A stretch of DNA of 20,855 nucleotides, from positions 1-20,855 of the forward strand of contig JALRHE010000229.1 of NCBI GenBank assembly GCA_023253235.1, read 5' to 3'. The notes under the pieces were generated by a model. That model made no database searches, was not told the DNA's origin, and saw only the letters and a list, made by a program, of their open reading frames with translations. Numbering within the stretch: position 1 is the first letter of the stretch; every line of letters begins with the position of its first letter. The DNA comes from Steroidobacteraceae bacterium. Lineage in GTDB: Bacteria > Pseudomonadota > Gammaproteobacteria > Steroidobacterales > Steroidobacteraceae. Made by a program: the position numbers and the translations under genes. Of this stretch, positions 15,382-20,855 are shown one piece after another.

Positions 15382-16502
15382 TTTCGTGCCTCGATGATTT
15401 TCCAGAGTGTTTCTTCGGAGTAGAGCTGCTGCTCTTTCGCTCGCGGCACAGCGTGGTCGGCGCAACTCACCTTATCGGATGCGAACCCCGCCTGTCGCGC
15501 AATGTCCGCCAAGTCGATATGAGTCATGTACTGACCGAAAGTTTCGTTGTTATTCCAACTTTCCCAGTTATAGAGAAAGTTCTCGATGACATTCTTGCCA
15601 CGAGGGATTTCGAGATGCAGCATCAAACCGCCCGGTTTCAACAGACGATGGCACTCGGCAAAGATGTGCTTCAGTGCGCTGCGTGAAGTCTCGTGCAGCA
15701 TGATATGCGAAATCACCAGATCGAAGCTTTGATCTTCGAAGGTCGTGTGTTCGGCATTTTGCTGACTGAAGTGCACAGGCACACCGAGTGACTCTGCGCG
15801 TGCATGGCCGTAACGCAACTGCGGCGCAGCAACATCGATCGCATCGACGCGTGCTTTTTTGAATCGGCGAGCCCAAGGCAGAGTGCTATTGCCGATCGCG
15901 CACCCCATGTCGAGGATTCGCAATGGCTTGAAACGAGGATGAACGCTCAAAAAATATCGGAGCAGTAGGTCACCAAGATACTCGTTACGCGGCCCCATCA
16001 TCCCGTGAGAGTAGATATTGAGCCCGAGATCGTAGATTGCACCGGCGGCGACATCATCAACTGCGAAGTCGGTGTGGTAACCGCCAGGCTGCAAATGGAT
16101 GTCAACGGCTGTGTGATAGCGAGGAACTGACAGCGTAGGGTCGAGCATCAAAGACCCGCGCTTGCGTAATCGCTTTGACGCGCCATTGAGCCGCGGCCAT
16201 TCGCGCTCCACCGAATCAATGACAGCATCCCACATGCGTTGCTGACTGCAGCGCTGCAGAGCGCTCCAAAACTGATAGTAGGGCTGCTGCTCCATGACCG
16301 CCCGTACCTCGTTGTGGTGCAGAGGTTTACGGCCATGCTGACGCTCAAACTCGGGTTCAACGCGACCGCGATAGATCGCGTAGTTGCCCGGCATCACCTG
16401 CCCCGCGAGATGCCCACGCAACGCCCCCACGAAAGCTTGTCGCTCGCGCTCGTCGTGGCGCTCGTCGGGCAACAGGGCGTGTGGTGAGAGACGGTGAGTC
16501 AT
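15378..16502 (-). CDS. Class I SAM-dependent methyltransferase with long N-terminal extension
   Basis: The C-terminal half is a Rossmann methyltransferase: motif I LRILDMGCAIGNSTLPW (around 194-210), acidic Asp223 in DAIDV at the end of the second strand, QQNAEHTTF (motif II region), DLVISHIMLHE (261-271) and LLKPGGLMLHLEIP (287-300). The first ~190 residues are not a methyltransferase fold I recognise. They are charged, with PYYQFWSALQR and MMGPRNEYLGDLLLRYFLS immediately before motif I. The substrate is unknown. The open frame extends to a TTG at 16532 that overlaps the toast-rack gene stop as TTGA. I prefer ATG 16502 (MTHRLSPHALL), but the coupling makes the TTG credible. The stop overlaps the DUF502 start (ATGA). 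Confidence 0.82.
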   Translation of the reverse strand: MTHRLSPHALLPDERHDERERQAFVGALRGHLAGQVMPGNYAIYRGRVEPEFERQHGRKPLHHNEVRAVMEQQPYYQFWSALQRCSQQRMWDAVIDSVEREWPRLNGASKRLRKRGSLMLDPTLSVPRYHTAVDIHLQPGGYHTDFAVDDVAAGAIYDLGLNIYSHGMMGPRNEYLGDLLLRYFLSVHPRFKPLRILDMGCAIGNSTLPWARRFKKARVDAIDVAAPQLRYGHARAESLGVPVHFSQQNAEHTTFEDQSFDLVISHIMLHETSRSALKHIFAECHRLLKPGGLMLHLEIPRGKNVIENFLYNWESWNNNETFGQYMTHIDLADIARQAGFASDKVSCADHAVPRAKEQQLYSEETLWKIIEARK

Positions 16503-16528
16503 CGTGTGATGATCACCGCCTCGACCGC

Positions 16529-17158
16529 TCAATTCAACACGACAGAGGCATCGCCGACACCCACCGTTACGGTGACATCGCGCGCACCTTCACCCTTGGA
16601 GCTGACGTTTGACGCAACGCCGGAGGCCTTGACGGCGCTCGGGACGCCGCGCACGGACGCCTCACCCACTCCGACGGTCAGCGTGATATCGCCAGCATTC
16701 GCTTTGCTCGTCGTCACATCGGCATCACCCACCCCAAGATCGATGCTGATTGCCGACGTTGGCGCGAGGAGATCGACCTGACCGACGCCGAGGTTGATAC
16801 CCACCTCCTCAGGCAGCGCGGTCGGCAGCAAGATCGTCCAGTCCGCCTCGACGTCGTCTTCATTGAACTTGAGATACAGACGACCATTGCTGGTTTTAGC
16901 GGTGATATCGAGGCCGTCCACACTCTTGAGTTTCCGCATCAGACCATGCCGATTTCCCTCCAGATTGACGATGACTTCGTACGCATCCCCGGTGCCCGGC
17001 CGAATACGGACCTCGCCAACCCGGTTGTCGACGACGAGACGGGTAACGCCAGCAGCGGAATAGACATGCTTGACGGTGCCAACGTTGTCCGCCGCGATGG
17101 CGATCGGGCCGACAGCCATCAGTGACGAAACGGCTGCAAGCATAGGAAGAAGTTTCAT
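16529..17158 (-). CDS. Exported toast-rack/DUF4097-like beta-repeat protein
   Basis: This 209-residue protein has a signal peptide (about 1-23: MKLLPMLAAVSSLMAVGPIA, then IAA-D). The rest is strongly beta-rich with a recurring rung. GVG followed by an acidic or polar residue appears at 124 (LGVGQVDLL), 142 (LGVGDADVT), 163 (VGVGEASVR) and 200 (VGVGDASVV), with an earlier relative VDNRVGEVRI at 43-52. This is the look of the LiaF/DUF4097 'toast-rack' adhesin-like domains, which often sit with PspC and PadR proteins in envelope-stress systems. The PadR and PspC genes are here, divergent across 43 bases. It should be periplasmic or surface-located. No catalytic motif is seen. It is the first gene of the long minus-strand run. 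Confidence 0.78.
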   Translation of the reverse strand: MKLLPMLAAVSSLMAVGPIAIAADNVGTVKHVYSAAGVTRLVVDNRVGEVRIRPGTGDAYEVIVNLEGNRHGLMRKLKSVDGLDITAKTSNGRLYLKFNEDDVEADWTILLPTALPEEVGINLGVGQVDLLAPTSAISIDLGVGDADVTTSKANAGDITLTVGVGEASVRGVPSAVKASGVASNVSSKGEGARDVTVTVGVGDASVVLN

Positions 17159-17163
17159 GGACT

Positions 17164-17187
17164 AGTACCTTGTCTTAAAAAGGTACT
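17164..17187. promoter_or_regulatory. Palindrome in the divergent PadR/toast-rack control region; candidate PadR operator
   Basis: AGTACCTT (17164-17171) and AAGGTACT (17180-17187) form a perfect eight-base inverted repeat with an eight-base spacer. It fills most of the 43 bases between the two divergent starts. PadR proteins bind as dimers to spaced inverted repeats in their own promoters, so autoregulation is the simplest reading. Both flanking genes would be affected. Confidence 0.6.
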
Positions 17188-17188
17188 G

Positions 17189-17194
17189 TATAGT
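17189..17194 (+). promoter_or_regulatory. Candidate -10 element of the padR-like gene; leaderless start possible
   Basis: TATAGT matches the -10 consensus at five of six positions and ends seven bases before ATG 17202. No Shine-Dalgarno fits in that gap, so transcription would begin at or near the start codon. The -35 region is poor (TACCTT at 17166-17171, 17 bases upstream) and lies inside the palindrome, where a bound repressor would block RNA polymerase. Confidence 0.45.
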
Positions 17195-17201
17195 AGCACG
17201 C

Positions 17202-17549
17202 ATGCTCATCGACACGAAACTGGCTCCGCTGCGAAAAGGCCTCTTGGAATTCGTCGTCCTGCGCATCGTAGGCGGCGATCAAGTCTATGTTCCCGACATC
17301 CTCAAGCGCCTTGCCGGCACCGAGTTCGCCACTCAAGAAGGCACGCTCTACCCGCTGCTAAGCAAGCTACGCCGTGAACAACTGGTTGATTACGAGTGGC
17401 GCGAATCTGAGCTCGGTCCACCCCGCAAGTACTACCGGCTAACCGAATCCGGGCTGCAGCAGCTCGCACAGCTCGATGAATACTGGCAGCGCATCAATCA
17501 CACCCTGGCCCGACTCGGGCCGGTTCAAACCGGAAGCTCCTTCTCATGA
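17202..17549 (+). CDS. PadR family transcriptional regulator
   Basis: This 115-residue protein is one PadR winged-helix domain with a short C-terminal dimer helix (PadR-s2 type). The family signature runs LLEFVVLRIV (14-23), VPDILKRL (30-37), EGTLYPLLSKLRREQLV (46-62, recognition helix region) and GPPRKYYRLTESG (72-84, wing). It is likely a repressor acting on the palindrome immediately upstream. The ATG at 17202 has no ribosome-binding site and may be leaderless. Its stop overlaps the start of the PspC-domain gene as ATGA, so regulator and membrane protein are made together. PadR next to PspC and toast-rack proteins is a recurrent arrangement. Confidence 0.93.
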   Translation: MLIDTKLAPLRKGLLEFVVLRIVGGDQVYVPDILKRLAGTEFATQEGTLYPLLSKLRREQLVDYEWRESELGPPRKYYRLTESGLQQLAQLDEYWQRINHTLARLGPVQTGSSFS

Positions 17550-18139
17550 AACGCATTTCGATCACGGTGTGCCTCAACCGCAGTACCGTTCAGCTGGACG
17601 AGGCCAGTTTCGTACGACTCGAAACTTATCTCGTCGAAGCCGCCCGCACACTCGCTCTGAATCCGGATCGACACGAAATCCTCGCGGATCTCGAGCAGGC
17701 GATCGCAGATCGCTGCCTGCAACGTTTGCCTGCAGGACAGACGGTGGTTTCTTTGATAGTACTCGAGACTGTTCTCGCCGAGGTCGGTGAAGTTCGAGAC
17801 ACCGTTTCAGATTCGAACGAACCTCGGGTTGAATATATTCCGCGCGATACCCAGTCACCGACGAAGCGACTCGAGCAACTTAACGAAGGAGCCATTCTCT
17901 CGGGCATCTGTGCCGGTATCGCTCGTTATTTCGAGATCGATGTCATTTGGGTGCGCATCGTCATGGTGATCCTCACGGTGCTCTCCGGCTTTACCGCCGT
18001 GCTGATTTACGCATTGCTGATGCTGTTGATACCGATCGCACCGATTCGAGTGGGCTCCCCATCGCTTGGCAAAGTTCCCGCCAAGTTACGTGAAGCAACC
18101 GCGTACGTTCGATCCTTCTTCGAGCCTGCTAAAACCTGA
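17546..18139 (+). CDS. PspC-domain membrane protein with N-terminal sensor-like domain
   Basis: Of the 197 residues, about 1-85 form a soluble domain (MKRISITVCLNRSTVQLDEA, then RLETYLVEAARTLALNPDRH, EILADLEQAIADR and TVLAEVGEV). It resembles the N-terminal region of PspC proteins that sit beside PadR regulators. The PspC domain covers about 107-166 (RLEQLNEGAILSGICAGIARY, then IDVIWVRIVMVILTVLSGFT), with one or two membrane segments at 136-164 ending LLMLLIPIAPI. A basic cytoplasmic tail follows. In the Psp system PspC senses inner-membrane stress. Here it probably relays an envelope signal, perhaps with the toast-rack protein and PadR. The ATGA overlap with padR shows tight co-expression. 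No clear terminator follows. Confidence 0.87.
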   Translation: MKRISITVCLNRSTVQLDEASFVRLETYLVEAARTLALNPDRHEILADLEQAIADRCLQRLPAGQTVVSLIVLETVLAEVGEVRDTVSDSNEPRVEYIPRDTQSPTKRLEQLNEGAILSGICAGIARYFEIDVIWVRIVMVILTVLSGFTAVLIYALLMLLIPIAPIRVGSPSLGKVPAKLREATAYVRSFFEPAKT

Positions 18140-18208
18140 GCTTCGCACCAAGCTCGCTCTAGCTCCGCCCGGTCCTGAAAAATTTGCGCCTATTTGAAAC
18201 AGACAGTC

Positions 18209-18252
18209 TTGACTAACTGTACTTTGTTTTATAAAGTGCTTTACGATAAAGC
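18209..18252 (+). promoter_or_regulatory. Promoter with tandem palindromes before the membrane protein/regulator pair
   Basis: TTGACT (18209-18214) is a near-perfect -35. TATAAA (18230-18235, 15-base spacer) or TAAAGT (18232-18237, 17-base spacer) can serve as -10. Two palindromes overlap and follow the -10: ACTTT (18221-18225) with AAAGT (18233-18237) around seven bases, and GCTTTA-CGA-TAAAGC (18238-18252), perfect. The placement suits repression, probably by the winged-helix protein encoded downstream. Confidence 0.55.
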
Positions 18253-18272
18253 CGGAACCAGTGGAGCTTCTC

Positions 18273-18881
18273 ATGTCAGACTTGCCGTCACCACACGAAA
18301 ACCTGTCCTTTCTACGATCGTTAGCGGAAGCGGGACGTGATGCGCCGCTGATGGCGGGCCCTTATCTCATCGCAGGCGGCGGCTGGTTTGCTGCAGCTAG
18401 CCTGATTCAATGGCCATTGATTCGCGATCTTCTCGATCTAGATGCGAATCGAGCTGCGATCGCCTGGTTAATTGCCGCTGCGGGATTCGCAATTCATCTC
18501 GCAGGTCTCATCAAACGCGATCGCAATAAAGTCGAAAACACGAGCAACCTCGCCATCAACGCGGCTTGGACCGCAATCGGCTTCGGTATCTTTGCATTTT
18601 GGATGGGAACCGCAGTCATGGCATATCAACGCGGTGACGGTTTCCTGATGAATTCGATCAGCCTGCAAGTGCTGAGTGTTTACGGTATCGGCTGGAGTGT
18701 CGCAGCCGCGATGACTCGTCAGAGTTGGATGAAATTTACAGCGTTTGCTGCTTTCGCAACGATTCCAATTCTCGGCGCATTTGTGGGAACCGGGCATGAG
18801 TTTTTGATCTACTCGATCGCGCTCGTACTCACCGCTGTCGTGCCTGGCATCCGACTCGCACGCGAAGCACACACCGCTTGA
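18273..18881 (+). CDS. Hypothetical integral membrane protein, about six transmembrane helices
   Basis: The start is ATG 18273 because GGAG lies at 18263-18266 at proper spacing; an in-frame GTG at 18261 overlaps that site and is rejected. The 202 residues begin with a soluble segment (MSDLPSPHENLSFLRSLAEA). About six hydrophobic helices follow, at 28-50, 60-81, 96-118, 130-148, 154-172 and 174-192. I do not recognise a named family. Proteins of this size and layout commonly sit directly before a small winged-helix regulator, as here (10-base gap). No catalytic or transport motif is visible. A role in the same envelope response as the PspC module upstream is possible but unproven. Confidence 0.82.
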   Translation: MSDLPSPHENLSFLRSLAEAGRDAPLMAGPYLIAGGGWFAAASLIQWPLIRDLLDLDANRAAIAWLIAAAGFAIHLAGLIKRDRNKVENTSNLAINAAWTAIGFGIFAFWMGTAVMAYQRGDGFLMNSISLQVLSVYGIGWSVAAAMTRQSWMKFTAFAAFATIPILGAFVGTGHEFLIYSIALVLTAVVPGIRLAREAHTA

Positions 18882-18891
18882 ACGAACCATC

Positions 18892-19185
18892 ATGACCGCG
18901 TTCGATATCCATGCGATCGACGACGTCATCCACGGTCGGTTGAGGCTCGGCATCATGGCTTACCTCATTGGTGCTACTCGTGCCGATTTCGTCACGCTGA
19001 AACAGCACCTACAAACGACAGACGGCAATTTATCTGTTCACTTGCGCAAGCTGGAGGAAGCCGGATACGTCGAGGTCGAAAAGTCTTTCCAAGATCGCAA
19101 GCCTCGTACCGAAGTCAAATTGACCACAAAAGGCCGAAAGGCCTTCGTCAGGTATCTCGACTCGCTCTCCGGCTTGATCGGTTGA
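18892..19185 (+). CDS. Small winged-helix DNA-binding transcriptional regulator (MarR/ArsR-like)
   Basis: This 97-residue protein is a single winged-helix domain. The sequence IDDVIHGRLRLGIMAYLIGA (9-28) opens it, ADFVTLKQHL is helix 2, TDGNLSVHLRKLEEAGYVEV (42-61) holds the recognition helix, and RKPRTEVKLTTKGRKAF (69-85) is the wing. It resembles the winged-helix proteins of the PF13601-type group. No sensor domain is present, so any signal may come through the partner membrane protein made from the same transcript. The likely target is its own promoter with tandem palindromes at 18221-18252. The stop is six bases from the convergent TonB receptor stop, with no terminator between. Confidence 0.88.
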   Translation: MTAFDIHAIDDVIHGRLRLGIMAYLIGATRADFVTLKQHLQTTDGNLSVHLRKLEEAGYVEVEKSFQDRKPRTEVKLTTKGRKAFVRYLDSLSGLIG

Positions 19186-19191
19186 GAAACG

Positions 19192-20855
19192 TCAAAACCG
19201 ATAGCTGACGCCGATATCGTAGCTACGCTCGGGACCAACATAGATGCCCTGACGCAGACTCGCGATGTAGCGCTCGTCTGCCACATTCTTCACGGTGGCA
19301 CCGAACTCGAGACGATCGTTGAGTCGGTACAGCATGCTGATGTCCGCGATCGTGTAGCCGTCGATCTCACCCGTAAAGAAACCACTCAGACTTTCATTGA
19401 TCGCACGGGTATTAAGCACATCGGTGAACTGCGAACCGGTGTGATGAAGACGAACCGAGCCATGCAACGGCCCGCGCTCGTAGGACACCACGAAGTTTGC
19501 AATCCACTCCGGCGTGTAGGGCACGCGATTGTCGTTCGGTGTGATCAAATCACCGGTACGCGAAAACCGAGAGCCGACGAATTTCGCATCAGCAATATAA
19601 GTCAAATTTGCATCGATCGAAAAACCGCTACCGAGACGAGTACCGACACCGAGCTCCAGACCTTGATGTAACGTCTTACCACCGTTGGTCACTTGGAACT
19701 GACTATTGCTGTTGGCAGGAATAATCTGGTTGTCGAAGTCCATACGGAAAAGCGTCGCCTCATACTCGAGGTCTCCCGCTGAGCCGCGGATGCCCGCTTC
19801 CATATTGAGGGATTGCTCAGCGCTCAGCTCCTGGTCATCCAAACCGTTGAGTGCATCGCCATTGAGAGCGGGAGAGAACGCTTTGTATGTATTGGCGAAA
19901 CCCTGCATGTGCTCTGAAAAGCGCCACGTCAGGCCGATTCCGGGCAGCAGTTCCGTGTTGTTGGTTTCGGCGCGGTTGCCTTGTACATCGGTGCGCCGCA
20001 GATCGTGACGTGTTTGCTCGTAGACCTCTGCGCGCAACCCAGCTGTCACGGCTAATTGATCCGTCAAGACAAAACGATTCTGTAGATGCATCGACCAACT
20101 ATCGGCAGCATCGACAACCTCGCGGCTCACAGTGCCGCTACGCGGACTGGCGCGCACAGCGGCTACCGTAACATCGTGCATCTCTTCGGACATGAGCCGC
20201 AGCCCGATCTCCGCTTCATTGTCCAACCCAAATGTCTCATGTTTCAAAAAGAGACGACTATCGATACCAAGTCGCTCAAAGGCGCGGTTATTGCCGTTCA
20301 GGCTGTCGGTGTAGATCCAGCGGCGTGCCGCAGCACTTGCCGTGTTGTTTGTAGTGAAGCGCCAGTAATTACGATAGAGCTCGCTACTGAACACGATGGT
20401 ATTTAGACGTAGCCGATCACTGATCGTCCACTCGTGGTTCAGATCGATCGAGCGACGCCCGGTCAAAAACCAGTCGTCCGGCGCCGGATTACGATTGCTA
20501 CCAGACTCGTACTCGGCCAGAAAGACGCCGCGATAGGAAATGTTCGCATCGTTTTGATAGTCGGTGTATTTCACACCGACTCGCTGATTTGAACCAAACG
20601 CCAAACTCGTTTTCAGCATGACGTCACGCATACTGAATTCTTTGCCCATGAAGCCGTCGCTTTCGACGCGACTGATCACAGCCCCGAAGGTAGCGTCACC
20701 AGACGCCGCTCGCCCACCAGCCTCAATGCCCCATTCGCGGGTATTGAACGATCCAGTGTGCATTTCAAGCTTGATGCCCGGCTCGGGATTTTTCGTGACG
20801 TAGTTAATGACGCCGCCAATCGTGCTCGGGCCATAGCGCAGCGAACCGGCGCCTC
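19192..20855 (-). CDS. TonB-dependent outer-membrane receptor (FecA-like), 5' end outside the window
   Basis: The frame stays open from the right edge to a stop at 19192, giving about 554 residues and no N-terminus. At the edge, GAGSLRYGPSTIGGVINYVT followed by KNPEP is the end of the plug domain, typical of Fe(III)-dicitrate/siderophore receptors. The rest is a 22-strand-type barrel with alternating hydrophobic strands (for example LEFGATVKNVADERYIASLR) and the C-terminal aromatic end GVSYRF, which is recognised by the outer-membrane assembly machinery. Such receptors import iron chelates or other large nutrients with energy from TonB. The ligand cannot be named. An internal ATG at 20763 is not the real start, since receptor-like sequence continues upstream. 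It converges on the winged-helix gene. Confidence 0.92.
   Translation of the reverse strand, partial: GAGSLRYGPSTIGGVINYVTKNPEPGIKLEMHTGSFNTREWGIEAGGRAASGDATFGAVISRVESDGFMGKEFSMRDVMLKTSLAFGSNQRVGVKYTDYQNDANISYRGVFLAEYESGSNRNPAPDDWFLTGRRSIDLNHEWTISDRLRLNTIVFSSELYRNYWRFTTNNTASAAARRWIYTDSLNGNNRAFERLGIDSRLFLKHETFGLDNEAEIGLRLMSEEMHDVTVAAVRASPRSGTVSREVVDAADSWSMHLQNRFVLTDQLAVTAGLRAEVYEQTRHDLRRTDVQGNRAETNNTELLPGIGLTWRFSEHMQGFANTYKAFSPALNGDALNGLDDQELSAEQSLNMEAGIRGSAGDLEYEATLFRMDFDNQIIPANSNSQFQVTNGGKTLHQGLELGVGTRLGSGFSIDANLTYIADAKFVGSRFSRTGDLITPNDNRVPYTPEWIANFVVSYERGPLHGSVRLHHTGSQFTDVLNTRAINESLSGFFTGEIDGYTIADISMLYRLNDRLEFGATVKNVADERYIASLRQGIYVGPERSYDIGVSYRF

Noticed and set aside
16529..17158. GVG repeats as a recent DNA-level tandem duplication
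   Set aside because: The rungs are unequally spaced (18, 21 and 37 residues) and their flanking residues differ, so they look like an old beta-repeat fold and not a fresh duplication.
18138..18155. GAGCTT/AAGCTC hairpin just after the PspC gene as a terminator
   Set aside because: The six-base stem is not followed by a run of T's, so it does not look like an intrinsic terminator.
18261..18263. GTG at 18261 as start of the membrane protein
   Set aside because: It overlaps the GGAG at 18263-18266 that is correctly spaced for ATG 18273.

Overview
The window is a compact bacterial stretch of high G+C DNA (roughly 55-60% by eye). It carries 18 complete chromosomal-type genes and one truncated one. 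A short AT-rich piece, positions 1 to about 290, is joined to the left end and looks foreign. The gene families (IlvB/IlvN acetolactate synthase, FadB/FadJ-type beta-oxidation protein, Uup, RhlE-type DEAD-box helicase, YciH/SUI1, DUF502, TonB-dependent receptor) and the double-membrane features point to a Gram-negative proteobacterium. A free-living gammaproteobacterium of the Nevskiales/Steroidobacter/Xanthomonadales kind is my best guess, but this is inferred from gene content, not from a marker gene. There are no RNA genes, CRISPR arrays, insertion sequences or phage genes that I can support, and no gene-free stretch longer than 300 bases.

Layout. (a) 1-~290: AT-rich DNA with the 3' end of a fabG-like gene, a terminator hairpin and perhaps the end of a convergent gene. 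It stops abruptly at the ilvB stop codon, so it is probably a chimeric join. (b) 282-2724: ilvB (-) and ilvN (+), placed head to head instead of in the usual ilvBN order. (c) 2710-6463: a hotdog thioesterase, a zinc alcohol dehydrogenase, an FAD monooxygenase and a secreted cyclophilin-like protein. Convergent gene ends overlap by a few bases. (d) 6507-7962: a small YciH/SUI1 protein facing a DEAD-box helicase; the last 128 bases of the two genes overlap on opposite strands. The helicase has a leader with competing inverted repeats. (e) 8129-17158: a run of eight genes on the minus strand. In transcription order these are toast-rack-like envelope protein, methyltransferase, DUF502 membrane protein, FadB/FadJ-type multifunctional protein, thiolase, SOUL haem-binding protein, exported dienelactone hydrolase-like protein and the ABC-F ATPase Uup. 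Several junctions are ATGA or GTGA overlaps, so much of the run is probably one translationally coupled operon. (f) 17202-18139: a PadR regulator and a PspC-domain membrane protein, transcribed away from the run in (e). (g) 18273-19185: a six-helix membrane protein and a winged-helix regulator behind a strong-looking promoter with palindromes. (h) 19192-20855: the 3' part of a TonB-dependent receptor running off the right edge.

How the genes may work together. The PadR, PspC and toast-rack genes look like an envelope-stress sensing module. They share a 43-base divergent control region holding an 8-base-arm palindrome with an 8-base spacer. Because the minus-strand side of that region also heads the beta-oxidation run, one small operator may control both envelope sensing and fatty-acyl-CoA breakdown. 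That link is inference; the gene order, overlaps and palindrome are visible in the sequence.
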